Positions 1 to 12,609 of a stretch of 64,000 bases of DNA are shown here, piece after piece. This DNA comes from Nitrospirales bacterium (GTDB lineage: Bacteria; Nitrospirota; Nitrospiria; Nitrospirales; UBA8639), in assembly GCA_031315915.1 (NCBI GenBank), contig JALDRK010000003.1, positions 1 through 64,000 of the forward strand, read 5' to 3'. The translations under genes and the position numbers were made by a program. A model generated the notes under the pieces. The model saw only the letters and a list, made by a program, of their open reading frames with translations, was not told the DNA's origin and made no database searches. Numbering within the stretch: position 1 is the stretch's first letter; every line of letters starts with the position of its first letter.

Positions 1-1058
1 AATACAGAAAATAAGGGTTTGGCCACAGCCTTCACGATGGTCCAACTGCCATATATAAACCACCCAAAATCTATAGTGTCTTCCAAGCCGATCCCAAGGG
101 CTTTCAGACGATCAAAGTGTTTAGGGCCGGCATATAATTTTGCCTTGTGAACCTGCTCTTTCGCATCTGCCGGATAGCCAATCCCAGCCGTGACGACCCG
201 TTCGCTTTCCAGCGTGGAAAAAATTTCACTGGCATTCTCCGGAATCAACACACTCATAAAATATTTATCTTGAAGAGCCAACCATTTGATGTTCCCCTCC
301 CGCCGCAGGGAAGTCCCCATCGTTTCCGGATTTTCTTTCTCCAATTGATCGCCGATCATCCAAGCCGAGCCTAATAGCCCGATAAACCCCTGTCCCCATT
401 CGACGACCCCAAAATTGGTCCCGAGCACGAGTTCCAATTTTTCAGGGATTCCCTGTGAACGAATGGCGATATCCACCAGGTAGGAGTCGTAACGAAAGGT
501 GAGCTCTTTTTCGACCCACAGATCAGATAAGGGAGTCCCAAAAGTCAGGGTCACTGTTCCTGTGGGGTGAGTCGCATCAAGTGTCGAGAAGTCCCGGTGA
601 ATAGAGAAGGTCCCTTTTTGAAGGCGGTCCGTCAGATTCTGATTTCCGGGAATGTGAAGGGACAATGGGCCTGGGAATTGTCCTTGCGAATAGACCAATT
701 CCACCGGTTGGGGTTCTTCGGTCTGGGTCAAGTATTTTTTTAATTCCCAAAAGGTCAATACCCCGCCCTGGCTGGAAAGGCCCGCACGAAATAACGGGGT
801 GTCGATAACCACTTCTTCCGGCAACTCTGTTTTGGAGGCTTCCGTAATCTCCATTGAGTTTCCGGCGTTCGATTCATTTCTGGTGGGAGCAGAATGAACG
901 GAAACAGGTGAATCGGGAGTGGACGAAGACGGAGATATGTTCTGTTCAAGAACAGACGTGGGCGCGAAAGGGGCGATCCCCATTTGTTTCAGAAGGTAAT
1001 CGTAGGCGAAGATGATCCCCAAGGAGAGAACAAGGAAAAGGACGACGCGCTTTTCCAT
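1..1058 (-). CDS. yidC: Membrane protein insertase YidC, N-terminal part (cut by window edge)
   Basis: YidC/Oxa1 inserts and folds inner-membrane proteins, alone or with SecYEG. The reading frame opens at an ATG at 1058 with MEKRVVLFLVLSLGIIFAYD, the typical YidC first transmembrane anchor. About 352 codons stay open to the window edge. A Ser/Thr/Pro/Glu-rich linker follows the anchor (about residues 30-80), and the rest matches the periplasmic beta-domain expected in Gram-negative YidC. The last residues visible, KAVAKPLFSV, are the entry to the second transmembrane region. The catalytic insertase core lies outside the window. It is last in the leftward rpmH-rnpA-yidD-yidC order, which is conserved across bacteria. 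Confidence 0.9.
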   Translation of the reverse strand, partial: MEKRVVLFLVLSLGIIFAYDYLLKQMGIAPFAPTSVLEQNISPSSSTPDSPVSVHSAPTRNESNAGNSMEITEASKTELPEEVVIDTPLFRAGLSSQGGVLTFWELKKYLTQTEEPQPVELVYSQGQFPGPLSLHIPGNQNLTDRLQKGTFSIHRDFSTLDATHPTGTVTLTFGTPLSDLWVEKELTFRYDSYLVDIAIRSQGIPEKLELVLGTNFGVVEWGQGFIGLLGSAWMIGDQLEKENPETMGTSLRREGNIKWLALQDKYFMSVLIPENASEIFSTLESERVVTAGIGYPADAKEQVHKAKLYAGPKHFDRLKALGIGLEDTIDFGWFIYGSWTIVKAVAKPLFSV

Positions 1059-1125
1059 ATCGCTAACTTACTTCCCCCAATCACGTTGTGTGAAAATTAA
1101 CGAGCAACCCGTGAGGACTGTCTGT

Positions 1126-1329
1126 TCAGGGAACCGGGTCAAAGCCCCCCGGATGGAAGGGATGGCATTTGAGCACTCGACCCATCGCCAACAAAATTCC
1201 TTTACATAGCCCATGACGTTGAATAGCCTGATCAGCAAAATGAGAACAGGTTGGCTCAAACCGGCAACATGGCCCAACCCAGGGAGAAATCCAATATTGA
1301 TACCAGCCGATTAAGACCCTAAATCCCAC
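1126..1329 (-). CDS. yidD: Membrane protein insertion efficiency factor YidD
   Basis: YidD is a small membrane-associated protein that helps YidC-dependent insertion. The 67-residue product carries the family core: [20 protein letters not shown], then [24 protein letters not shown] and DPVP at the C-terminus. The cysteine-rich CRFEPTCS and the [13 protein letters not shown] block are diagnostic. Length is typical (about 70-85 residues). It lies 15 bases after rnpA and about 70 bases before yidC, so the genes are probably cotranscribed. Confidence 0.92.
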   Translation of the reverse strand: MGFRVLIGWYQYWISPWVGPCCRFEPTCSHFADQAIQRHGLCKGILLAMGRVLKCHPFHPGGFDPVP

Positions 1330-1344
1330 AATTAGGAACTCCTG

Positions 1345-1692
1345 TCATTTGGAAATCAGTCCTATTTCATTTAACATTTCGTTCCATACCCGCTTCACTT
1401 CGCCGAAAGACGCCTGCAGCATTCGTGTTTTGGGGTACAGGATACATTCATACCCTGGCAAAATGGAGGTGATGGACCCGCGAACCAATTCCCGACACAC
1501 TCTCTTGAGCCGATTCCTCTTGACCGCATTCCCGACACGGCGACCGGCAATAACTCCAATTCGGCTGAACCCGGCTTGTTTGGACGTAGAATACACCATG
1601 GTAAAAAAAAGGTTCCGAATAGCGGAACCCTTTTTCCTTACCCGTTCAAACTCCGCTGTTTTTGTGAGAAAAAACGACTGCCCTTTTCCCAA
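1345..1692 (-). CDS. rnpA: Ribonuclease P protein component
   Basis: RnpA is the protein subunit of RNase P and helps the catalytic RNA bind and cleave 5' leaders of pre-tRNAs. The 115-residue product has the conserved basic helix VGNAVKRNRLKRVCRE (RNR motif) and the preceding RIGVIAGRRVG strand. The best start is a TTG at 1692, four bases after the rpmH stop; nearby ATG codons are in other frames. Gene order directly after rpmH is the usual one. Confidence 0.93.
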   Translation of the reverse strand: MGKGQSFFLTKTAEFERVRKKGSAIRNLFFTMVYSTSKQAGFSRIGVIAGRRVGNAVKRNRLKRVCRELVRGSITSILPGYECILYPKTRMLQASFGEVKRVWNEMLNEIGLISK

Positions 1693-1695
1693 TTA

Positions 1696-1836
1696 TCATT
1701 CATCGGAAACCGTCAAGCGGTACCGGCCTTTTTTCCGGCGACGGGCCAGGACTTTCCGTCCGTTTTTGGTGCTCATTCGTTTACGGAATCCATGGTCACG
1801 TTTTCTTTTAAGATTCGAGGGCTGTCTGAATGTCAT
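1696..1836 (-). CDS. rpmH: 50S ribosomal protein L34
   Basis: L34 is a small basic protein of the large ribosomal subunit. The 46-residue frame reads [20 protein letters not shown] and continues with [21 protein letters not shown], a clear L34. The start is uncertain by two codons. A GTG at 1842 in the same frame lies at better spacing (about 9 bases) from an AGGAG ribosome-binding site near 1856 than the ATG at 1836. It is first in the leftward rpmH-rnpA-yidD-yidC operon. Confidence 0.95.
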   Translation of the reverse strand: MTFRQPSNLKRKRDHGFRKRMSTKNGRKVLARRRKKGRYRLTVSDE

Positions 1837-1882
1837 TGACACGGAAGAACTCTCCTTTCAGTCATTTTCTTATGAACGGGTC

Positions 1883-1911
1883 ATTCTATGGGGTCGACGG
1901 ACGAGTGTCAA
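1883..1911 (-). promoter_or_regulatory. Sigma-70-type promoter of the rpmH operon
   Basis: On the minus strand TTGACA (1911-1906) is followed, after exactly 17 bases, by TAGAAT (1888-1883). This is a perfect -35 box and five of six -10 bases. It lies about 45 bases upstream of rpmH and points leftward, as expected for a ribosomal-protein operon. Confidence 0.7.
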
Positions 1912-2016
1912 ACGAAATTTGGTAACTTTATCCATGGAGCCCTCAGGGATTTCGTTGACTGGAGAAACCGTGATGGATATAGTCCGAACCGATTTTTTCT
2001 TTTTTTTTTTAGCCGT

Positions 2017-3264
2017 ATGCTGCGTTCCATTAAAGGCTTAAAAGACCTCATTCCCTCACAAACACCTTCATGGCACTACATGGAGGGCAAGGCGCGTTCA
2101 TGGGCCGGTCGATACGGATTTGCTGAAATCCGAACACCTATCTTTGAATCGACCGAATTATTTTCCAGAAGTATTGGAGGAGCCACCGATATTGTCGAAA
2201 AAGAAATGTACACGTTTCCCGACCGCGACGGCAGTTCCTTGACTCTTCGTCCGGAAGGAACGGCCGGCGTGGTAAGAGCGGTGCTGGAACATCAACTTTT
2301 GGGGTCCATCACCACCAGAAAATTGTTTTACATCGGTCCTATGTTTCGCCATGAACGCCCCCAAGCCGGTCGGTACCGCCAATTTCATCAATTTGGAGTT
2401 GAAGCCTTTGGCATTGAAGACCCCGGAATTGATGTCGAAGTCATATCTCTTTTATGGAGTTTTCACTGATCTGGGCCTAAAGACCTGACCCTTCATATCA
2501 ACTCAATCGGCACGGTACAGGACCGAGAGGCCTATATCCTTCAACTGAAAAAATTCCTTTCCCCTATCGTTTCCACGCTTTGTGGAAATTGCCAACGGCG
2601 TTTTACCGCCAATCCGTTACGGATACTTGATTGCAAAGTCCCTCACTGTATGGAAAATACTCAACGGGCCCCATCTATTATTGAACTTCTTCCCGATTCC
2701 TCGGGAAGTCATTTTCAAAATGTGTTAAGCGGTCTCAAAGACATCGCCATTCCTTTCACCATTAATCCCCGTCTTGTGAGAGGTCTGGATTATTATTCAC
2801 GGACAACCTTTGAAATAACTTCACCCCACTTGGGGGCTCAAAGTACAATTGGGGCCGGGGGACGCTACGACACTTTGGTTGAACTCCTCCAGGGGCCTCC
2901 GACACCAGCAGTGGGATTTGCCGTAGGTCTGGAACGGGTCAGTCTTTTATTACCGGAAGGAGCCTCAAAACCGACATCACCTATAGTGTTTTTAGCCGGT
3001 TTTGGAACGCATGGAAAACCTATTGCCTCTAAAATCCTTCATGTTTTGCGTCAGAAAGGAATCTCTGCAGAAACGGATCACAAAGCCACGAATCTCAAAG
3101 GCCTCCTTCGCTCGGCTGATAAGCTATCGGTAAAGATTTCCATTATTATCGGAGACGATGAAGCTCAGGCAGGAATGGCTATTTTAAGGAATATGGAGAC
3201 TAAGGAACAAGAATCCGTACCTCTCGAAGAAATTCCCCATAAAGTTATCGGTTTTTTCCAGTAA
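2017..3264 (+). pseudogene. hisS: Histidyl-tRNA synthetase, interrupted by an in-frame stop in a compensated frameshift
   Basis: HisRS (class II) charges tRNA-His. The start at 2017 gives [20 protein letters not shown], the normal HisRS N-terminus. Motif 1, [14 protein letters not shown] (motif 2 side), LVRGLDYYSRTTFEI and GAGGRYD with PAVGFAVGLERV (motif 3) are all present, and the anticodon domain follows. A TGA at 2467-2469 breaks the frame. Removing one T from the TTTT at about 2459 and adding one A to the AAA at about 2482 restores WSFTDLGLKDLTLHINSIG, the family sequence, with the same number of codons. Downstream the original frame continues to 3264 without further damage. The full reading is about 415 residues, the usual length. 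An 11-T run precedes the start and no clear ribosome-binding site is visible. Whether this is real decay or two homopolymer sequence errors cannot be decided here; an essential gene makes error likely. Confidence 0.85.
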
Positions 3265-3292
3265 TTCGGCGTCTTCCCTGACCATATTTTTC

Positions 3293-3346
3293 TTGACATT
3301 TTACGGGTCGAATGTTAGGTTTTTTTCTTATTTTTCAATAAGAAAA
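3293..3346 (+). promoter_or_regulatory. Possible promoter -35 box and a 10-bp inverted repeat upstream of the DsrE-like gene
   Basis: The hisS to 3430 gap holds TTGACA at 3293-3298, with only a poor -10 candidate (TTAGGT) 16 bases on. It also holds a perfect inverted repeat, TTTTCTTATT (3323-3332) and AATAAGAAAA (3337-3346), separated by TTTC. The hairpin is AT-only apart from two pairs, so it is a weak terminator. It could instead be an operator or part of an AT-rich unwinding region. Confidence 0.3.
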
Positions 3347-3429
3347 TCCATTTCATTTTTCATATCCTAATCCTTGTCATTCATTAGTTTTTCCAGGTTT
3401 TTAGGTATTGCAACCTGACCATACATTAC

Positions 3430-3774
3430 ATGCCTAAAAACATAGTGGTGTTAATCCGCGAGGACCCACAAAAAAGTCACAGGGCAGCCGAAGCAGTTCG
3501 AATTGCCTTGGGTCTTTCAACAGGCCCCAACCCGCTCAAAATCATTCTCCTGAATAAGGCCAAAGTTTTAATATCGGAGGAGGCTTATGATCTCCCAGAG
3601 GCAGATATGCTGGAAAAATACCTGCCGGTTATTCAAAATCTCCAAATTCCAATCTTCCTGAATAAGGAATCACACGAAAGTTTGGCCTTAGATCCCGAGT
3701 TTTCAACACAAACGCTGTCTGACGAGGAAATAACCAAAATACTTGGAGAAGCTGATCGAGTCTTGGCTTTTTGA
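3430..3774 (+). CDS. DsrE-like small protein
   Basis: The 114-residue product starts MPKNIVVLIREDPQKSHRAA, followed by EAVRIALGL and KIILLNKAKV. This matches the strand-helix-strand opening of the DsrE/TusD sulfur-relay fold (inference from pattern, not from a search). No conserved active cysteine is visible; the protein contains no cysteine at all, so a sulfurtransferase role is doubtful. It is followed eight bases later by a second small protein of similar type, suggesting a two-gene unit between hisS and dnaA. The cellular role is unknown. Confidence 0.55.
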   Translation: MPKNIVVLIREDPQKSHRAAEAVRIALGLSTGPNPLKIILLNKAKVLISEEAYDLPEADMLEKYLPVIQNLQIPIFLNKESHESLALDPEFSTQTLSDEEITKILGEADRVLAF

Positions 3775-3781
3775 CCTGTCC

Positions 3782-4051
3782 ATGAAAAAAACGCTCTTTA
3801 TTATTAACAACCAGGGACAAGTATCAGAAGAGTTGCCTTCTTTTTGCTCTAAATTAATGGATCAAGAACAAGCACATTTCTTACTCCTTCACCAAGAAAA
3901 TCCCGCCGAATGGTCATTTATACCTAACCTTATGGTTTTGGAAAATCCATCAAAAAATATTTTTCCTACAAAGGTAAAATATTTTGAACAAATTACCTAT
4001 CAAGGTGTTTTGGAGAAAATTTTTCAGGTTGATACGGCTTTAATTATTTAG
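3782..4051 (+). CDS. Small protein, possibly DsrH/TusB-like
   Basis: An 89-residue product beginning MKKTLFIINNQGQVSEELPS and ending QVDTALII. The alternation of an N-terminal hydrophobic strand, a helix, and LLLHQEN resembles DsrH/TusB-sized members of the DsrE superfamily, but similarity is too weak to be sure. The ATG at 3782 is preferred over an in-frame TTG at 3743 that would overlap the previous gene. It sits eight bases after the DsrE-like gene and directly before the putative origin region. AT content is higher than in the neighbouring genes. Confidence 0.5.
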   Translation: MKKTLFIINNQGQVSEELPSFCSKLMDQEQAHFLLLHQENPAEWSFIPNLMVLENPSKNIFPTKVKYFEQITYQGVLEKIFQVDTALII

Positions 4052-4334
4052 ACCAATCTTCTTCTCTTAATTTGATTAAATAAATTAGGAACAGTAGTAT
4101 TCATAGTTCTTGAGAATCATGGGGATAAAAAGAAAATACAAAATTAAACTCTATGAATTTGTTGAAAAATAAGTAGGTTATGGAGATCTAAAAATTACAT
4201 GTATGGCTTGTGGGTATGACTGTGCAAACATCCTGAGTTGCTTGGGCGTACAGAGGGATGGCTTGAGTTAAAGGCAGAAAAAAAGATTGCCTGTGTGTAG
4301 GTTTATTAACATCTGTGAATAATTCTGTGGATAG
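4052..4334 (+). other. oriC: Putative replication origin region (AT-rich, DnaA boxes)
   Basis: The 260-base gap before dnaA is clearly AT-rich, especially 4055-4190. DnaA-box-like nonamers on the minus strand are TTATTCACA (4322-4314, a perfect TTATNCACA) and CTATCCACA (4334-4326, one mismatch). A third, TTATCCCCA (4128-4120), has one mismatch. The first two overlap the start of dnaA, which also fits DnaA autoregulation. Only three boxes are visible, so a functional origin is inferred from position next to dnaA and composition. A weaker alternative is the rpmH-hisS gap, where gene orientation flips. Confidence 0.5.
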
Positions 4335-5709
4335 TCTTAATTTAAGAAGTAAAAACAAGGGAAAAATTTGGGATAATGTCATGGCCTTTTTAGGGCCAAG
4401 ACTTGGGGATGAAACCAAGGAAACCTGGTTTCGTCCGCTGATCCTTGAAAATTTAAGTGAGGAACAAGTTCAAATTTCCGTTCCCAATAAGTTTTTTGGG
4501 GAGTGGTTGGGGCGAAATTATAAAGATTTGATAATTGAAGCCTTTCAACAGGTTGAAGGAATTACCCTGAATGAGGTGGTGTTTGTTCTGAGTGCTAACA
4601 GTTCAGGAGAAGAGAAGGGGAGGAGCCTTGTTGTCGATGAGACTCCTTCCCCGATAAAAAACAATATCTCCAACCAAAAAGCAAGGCGCCAAACTCTTCC
4701 GAATCCCAAATACACCTTTAAAAACTTTGTGGTGGGAGGGAGTAATCAATTTGCTCATGCAGCTTGCTTGGCAGTGGCTGAATCCCCTGCTAAAGCCTAT
4801 AACCCGTTGTTTATTTACGGGGGGGTCGGCCTAGGGAAGACTCATTTATTAAACTCAATCGGGAATCATGTTGCGGATCGAAGTGATCTTCGGATCGCCT
4901 ATGTCACCACGGAACAGTTTACGAACGAGGTCATTAACTCCATTCGATATGACAAAATGATCGAGTTGAGGAGGCGCTATCGAAGCGTTGATATGTTGTT
5001 AATCGATGATATTCAATTCCTGGCCGGAAAAGAGCGGACCCAGGAAGAATTTTTTCATACATTTAATTCTCTCTATGAAGCGAGAAAACAAATCGTCTTG
5101 TCCAGCGATCGTTTTCCCAAGGAAATGCCTTCAATGGAAGAACGTCTTCGCTCGCGATTTGAGTGGGGGTTGATCGCCGACCTCCAGCAACCTGATGTGG
5201 AAACCCGTATCGCTATTCTCCGAAAAAAATCGGAGGAAGAGGGTATTCCCATTAATGAGGAAGTGATTCAACTTCTCGCCACCAATTTGAAGAGCAACAT
5301 TCGAGAAATTGAAGGAGCGCTCATTCGACTGGGAGCGTATGCTTCCCTGACCGGACAAAAGATTACAGTGGATATGGCCAAAAATACCCTTCGGGACCTC
5401 CTAGGAGGGAAAAGAAAAGTCATAACCGTCGAGGATATTCAAGAAACGGTCGCCAGTCGGTTTCATATAAAAATTTCAGACCTCAAATCCAAGCGTCGCA
5501 CGAAAACTCTGGTGTATCCTCGGCAAATCGCCATGTTTCTCTGCCGGGACATGACCGACGCGTCTTTTCCGGAAATAGGCCGTGATTTTGGGGGGAAAGA
5601 CCATACGACCATTATTCATGCCTGTAAACAAATTCAAAAATTCCAGGAAACCGACTCCGCTCTCCGGGCCACTCTTGAAAGTTTGAAGGGAGAGATCGGA
5701 AAAGCCTAA
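4315..5709 (+). CDS. dnaA: Chromosomal replication initiator protein DnaA
   Basis: DnaA binds oriC boxes and melts the origin. The 464-residue protein shows domain I (WDNVMAFLGPRLGDETKETWF), a linker with basic residues, and the AAA+ domain with Walker A GGVGLGKTHLLN (about 169-180) and Walker B LLIDDIQFLAGKE. The C-terminal domain IV carries the box-reading signature GKDHTTIIHACKQI. The start at 4315 is GTG; a GTG at 4327 or a later ATG is possible, but the ATG at 4381 would remove part of domain I. DnaA boxes overlap the start codon, suggesting autorepression. It heads a rightward dnaA-dnaN-gyrB-gyrA block. Confidence 0.97.
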   Translation: MNNSVDSLNLRSKNKGKIWDNVMAFLGPRLGDETKETWFRPLILENLSEEQVQISVPNKFFGEWLGRNYKDLIIEAFQQVEGITLNEVVFVLSANSSGEEKGRSLVVDETPSPIKNNISNQKARRQTLPNPKYTFKNFVVGGSNQFAHAACLAVAESPAKAYNPLFIYGGVGLGKTHLLNSIGNHVADRSDLRIAYVTTEQFTNEVINSIRYDKMIELRRRYRSVDMLLIDDIQFLAGKERTQEEFFHTFNSLYEARKQIVLSSDRFPKEMPSMEERLRSRFEWGLIADLQQPDVETRIAILRKKSEEEGIPINEEVIQLLATNLKSNIREIEGALIRLGAYASLTGQKITVDMAKNTLRDLLGGKRKVITVEDIQETVASRFHIKISDLKSKRRTKTLVYPRQIAMFLCRDMTDASFPEIGRDFGGKDHTTIIHACKQIQKFQETDSALRATLESLKGEIGKA

Positions 5710-5737
5710 CCGTCATGACGAAGCTCAACGCCACACT

Positions 5738-9425
<3,688 letters not shown>

Positions 9426-9436
9426 GAACCAACGTC

Positions 9437-11944
9437 ATGTCGCCTGAAACTCATCTCACGCAAGTCGCTATCGAAGACGAAATGCGCTTGTCCTATTTGG
9501 ACTATGCCATGAGTGTTATCGTCGGTCGGGCCTTGCCCGATGTGCGTGACGGCCTCAAGCCGGTGCATCGGCGCATCCTGCATGGCATGAATGAAATGGG
9601 GCTGGGCGCGGCGCGGCCTTACAGAAAGTCGGCGAAGATCGTCGGTGAAATCATGGGGAACTACCATCCCCATGGCGATTCGGCCATTTACGATACCCTA
9701 GTGAGGATGGCGCAGGATTTCAATATGCGCTATCCACTCGTTGACGGGCAGGGGAACTATGGATCGGTTGACGGAGATCCCCCCGCAGCCATGCGGTATA
9801 CGGAAGCCCGCCTGACCAAATTGGCCGAGGAAATGCTAATCGATATCGATCGGGAGACCGTCGACTTCGTTCCCACCTATGACGAATCTTCTCAGGAACC
9901 TGTGGTCTTACCGGCACGCATTCCCAATCTATTGGTCAATGGGGCCGGGGGAATTGCGGTGGGTTATGCGACGAATATTCCCACGCATAACTTGGGGGAA
10001 GTGGTGGCGGCCCTGATCGGCCTCATTGATCGGCCTGAGATGACAATTCCGGAATTGATGGACTGCATTCCCGGACCTGATTTTCCCACCGCAGGATTTA
10101 TTTACGGTACCCAAGGGATCAAAGAGGCGTATGAAACGGGAAGAGGACTCCTCACCCTCCGCGCCAAAGCCGAGATCGAAGTCGATGACCGAACCGATCG
10201 CGGGCGGATCATCGTGACGGAGTTGCCCTATCAGATCAACAAAGCCAAGCTTATTGAGAAAATTGCCGATCTCATTCATGAAAAACGGCTGGAAGGCATT
10301 TCGGATTTACGGGATGAATCCGACCGTGAGGGCATGCGGATCGTCATCGAACTCAAGCGAAACGAAAACCCCTCTGTGGTCCTGAATCAATTGTATAAAC
10401 ACACCAACATGCAGACTACCTTCGGGGTCATCATGCTGGCACTGGTCGGAAATCGTCCTGAAGTGTTGGATCTCAAGCAGATCCTGGAAGCTTTTATTCA
10501 GCATCGGAAGGAAGTGGTGGTACGCCGCACGGCGTATGATTTGCGCAAGGCCGAAGAACGGGCTCATATTCTGGAAGGCTTGAGACGGGCGCTGGAGTCT
10601 TTGGATGCCGTCATTGCCCTGATACGAGGCGCCGCTTCTCCCGACTCGGCTCGTCTTGGCTTGATGGAACAGTTTTCGCTCAGTGAGATTCAAGCCAATG
10701 CCATCCTGGACATGCGCCTCCAACGCCTCACCCAGCTGGAACGGGACAAACTCCAACAGGAATACGCCGAACTCACGGCCCGGATTGAGCATTTACGGAG
10801 GGTGTTGGGATCGGATGCCATGGTTCTCGACATCGTGAAGCAGGAGTTAGTGGAAATAAAAGACCGCTATTCCGATGAGCGCAGGACCCGGATCATTCCC
10901 GCCGAAGCCGAACTCCAAATGGAGGATCTGATCGCGGAAGAAGAGGTCGTGGTGACCATTACCCGCGCCGGGTATGTCAAACGCAATTCCGTGACGTTGT
11001 ACCGGGCGCAACGACGAGGCGGCAAAGGCAAGGTGGGGATGGGGGTCAAGGAAGAGGATTTCGTGGAGCAGATTTTTACCGCGTCGACGCATGACTATTT
11101 ATTGGTGTTTACCGACGCGGGGAAAGTCTATTGGCTGAAGGTCTATGAGCTGCCGGATGTCGGCCGGGCCAGCAAAGGCAAGGCCATTGTCAATCTGTTG
11201 GCCTTAAACACCGGGGAGCGCGTCACGGCCACCTTGACGGTGCGAACGTTTACCGACAATCACTTCGTGGTGATGGCCACGCAAAAAGGCTATATCAAAA
11301 AAACGGATTTGTCGGCCTTCAGCAACCCTCGACAAGGGGGTATTATCGCATTGACCTTAGAGGAGGGCGATCGATTGATCGGAGTGGACATCACCGATGG
11401 GACCCGGGAAATTCTCCTGGGGACTCGCATGGGGATCGTCATCCGGTTCCGTGAAGAGGACGTGCGCCCGGTGGGCCGGACAGCCAGAGGCGTGCGGGGG
11501 ATCACGTTGGATGATGAGAACGAAGTCATCGGGATGGTCACGATCACCGCCGAGGCTCAATCTTCCATTCTAACCGTGACCGAGCGTGGCTACGGCAAAC
11601 GGACGCAGGTCGATGAATATCGAGTGCAATCACGGGCAGGAAAAGGGGTCATCAGTGTGAGGGTGACGGAAAAAAACGGACCGGCCATCTCCTTCCATCA
11701 AGTCTGGGAAACCGATGAGATCATGCTGATTTCTGCAGACGGGATGATTCTCCGAACGAAGATCGGGAATATCCGGGAGATTGGTCGAAATGCCCAGGGT
11801 GTCCGCTTGATGGACTTGCCGGATGAAGATCGCATCGTCGGGGTGGCCAAACTGGCCGAAACCGAGGAAGAGGATGACACGGCTGAGTCCTCTGATTCGG
11901 AAAATGGCCCACCACCTTCTCCCACAGATGAACTGAATACCTAG
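9437..11944 (+). CDS. gyrA: DNA gyrase subunit A
   Basis: GyrA cuts and rejoins DNA in the gyrase A2B2 complex. The 835-residue product has the catalytic tyrosine at residue 121 ([10 protein letters not shown]). The quinolone-region sequence [12 protein letters not shown] has Ser82 and Asp86, the usual sensitive residues. The C-terminal domain has the GyrA-box QRRGGKG, which separates gyrase from topoisomerase IV, and six beta-pinwheel blades. The tail is acidic ([15 protein letters not shown]). It directly follows gyrB. Confidence 0.97.
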   Translation: MSPETHLTQVAIEDEMRLSYLDYAMSVIVGRALPDVRDGLKPVHRRILHGMNEMGLGAARPYRKSAKIVGEIMGNYHPHGDSAIYDTLVRMAQDFNMRYPLVDGQGNYGSVDGDPPAAMRYTEARLTKLAEEMLIDIDRETVDFVPTYDESSQEPVVLPARIPNLLVNGAGGIAVGYATNIPTHNLGEVVAALIGLIDRPEMTIPELMDCIPGPDFPTAGFIYGTQGIKEAYETGRGLLTLRAKAEIEVDDRTDRGRIIVTELPYQINKAKLIEKIADLIHEKRLEGISDLRDESDREGMRIVIELKRNENPSVVLNQLYKHTNMQTTFGVIMLALVGNRPEVLDLKQILEAFIQHRKEVVVRRTAYDLRKAEERAHILEGLRRALESLDAVIALIRGAASPDSARLGLMEQFSLSEIQANAILDMRLQRLTQLERDKLQQEYAELTARIEHLRRVLGSDAMVLDIVKQELVEIKDRYSDERRTRIIPAEAELQMEDLIAEEEVVVTITRAGYVKRNSVTLYRAQRRGGKGKVGMGVKEEDFVEQIFTASTHDYLLVFTDAGKVYWLKVYELPDVGRASKGKAIVNLLALNTGERVTATLTVRTFTDNHFVVMATQKGYIKKTDLSAFSNPRQGGIIALTLEEGDRLIGVDITDGTREILLGTRMGIVIRFREEDVRPVGRTARGVRGITLDDENEVIGMVTITAEAQSSILTVTERGYGKRTQVDEYRVQSRAGKGVISVRVTEKNGPAISFHQVWETDEIMLISADGMILRTKIGNIREIGRNAQGVRLMDLPDEDRIVGVAKLAETEEEDDTAESSDSENGPPPSPTDELNT

Positions 11945-11986
11945 TCCGATCTGAAGAAAGGTGCGCGTGCATGCCACCTTGGTCTC

Positions 11987-12523
11987 ATGAAAGCAGGCAA
12001 GAAACCTCTCGATCCCGTGGTCAAAGCGGGTATAGGTGTTTTAATCGGAGCCTTTTGCTTGATCGGCTTCGGCATGTTCCTGTCCAGGCCCGATCGATCC
12101 ATTCCTCCCTATAGCATTGGGGCGCAGGAAGGCACCGTGGTCGCGGTGCACCTGCCATCCTGGACCAGCGATCCGGAAATTGAAAGCCTCATTCGCCGGT
12201 TCGGATCGGTCGGGAGTTCTACGAGGGATTTCGGCCCGTTAAAAATCCGTCCTACGACCCCCGACAGTCCGGAGGGCCGGTATCAACAGTTTCTCCTCTT
12301 GATATTCTCCGATCACAACTGGGCGGAACACGCCAAGCTTCACCGGTATCTGGACGGCAAGGCAGGGCAGGTTACGGATCCATTTCTGTCTGAGTTTGAA
12401 CAGGCCGTTCGCGGTGGATATCGATTGGATGAACATGGACATGCGGGGTGGCTTGGAGGGTTCACGGGGATGGCTGGGGATGAAGCCCCCTATACGGTGC
12501 AATGGCTCTTCAAGGAACCGTAG
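11987..12523 (+). CDS. Uncharacterised single-pass membrane protein
   Basis: A 178-residue product of unknown function. One hydrophobic segment lies near the N-terminus (VVKAGIGVLIGAFCLIGFGM, about residues 11-30), preceded by lysines. This predicts an N-in anchor with the remaining 145 residues outside the membrane. The soluble part contains TVVAVHLPSWTSDPEIESLI and WAEHAKLHRYLDG, compatible with a small alpha/beta domain. No motif I can name is present. It lies 42 bases after gyrA on the same strand and converges with the DciA-like gene. Confidence 0.7.
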   Translation: MKAGKKPLDPVVKAGIGVLIGAFCLIGFGMFLSRPDRSIPPYSIGAQEGTVVAVHLPSWTSDPEIESLIRRFGSVGSSTRDFGPLKIRPTTPDSPEGRYQQFLLLIFSDHNWAEHAKLHRYLDGKAGQVTDPFLSEFEQAVRGGYRLDEHGHAGWLGGFTGMAGDEAPYTVQWLFKEP

Positions 12524-12609
12524 CTTCGCTCGAATTTTCAATAGGAACATACTGGACGTCTCTGGTGAACGGGGTGTGCCCACGCTCGGGCCTCCGGAGG
12601 GAAGTCGGG

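Noticed and set aside
1349-2041. 230-codon rightward frame
   Set aside because: Antisense to rnpA and rpmH, both certain; composition artefact.
2467-2469. TGA in hisS as selenocysteine or stop-codon readthrough
   Set aside because: The codons around the TGA do not fit the family in that frame; two indels explain both the stop and the altered residues.
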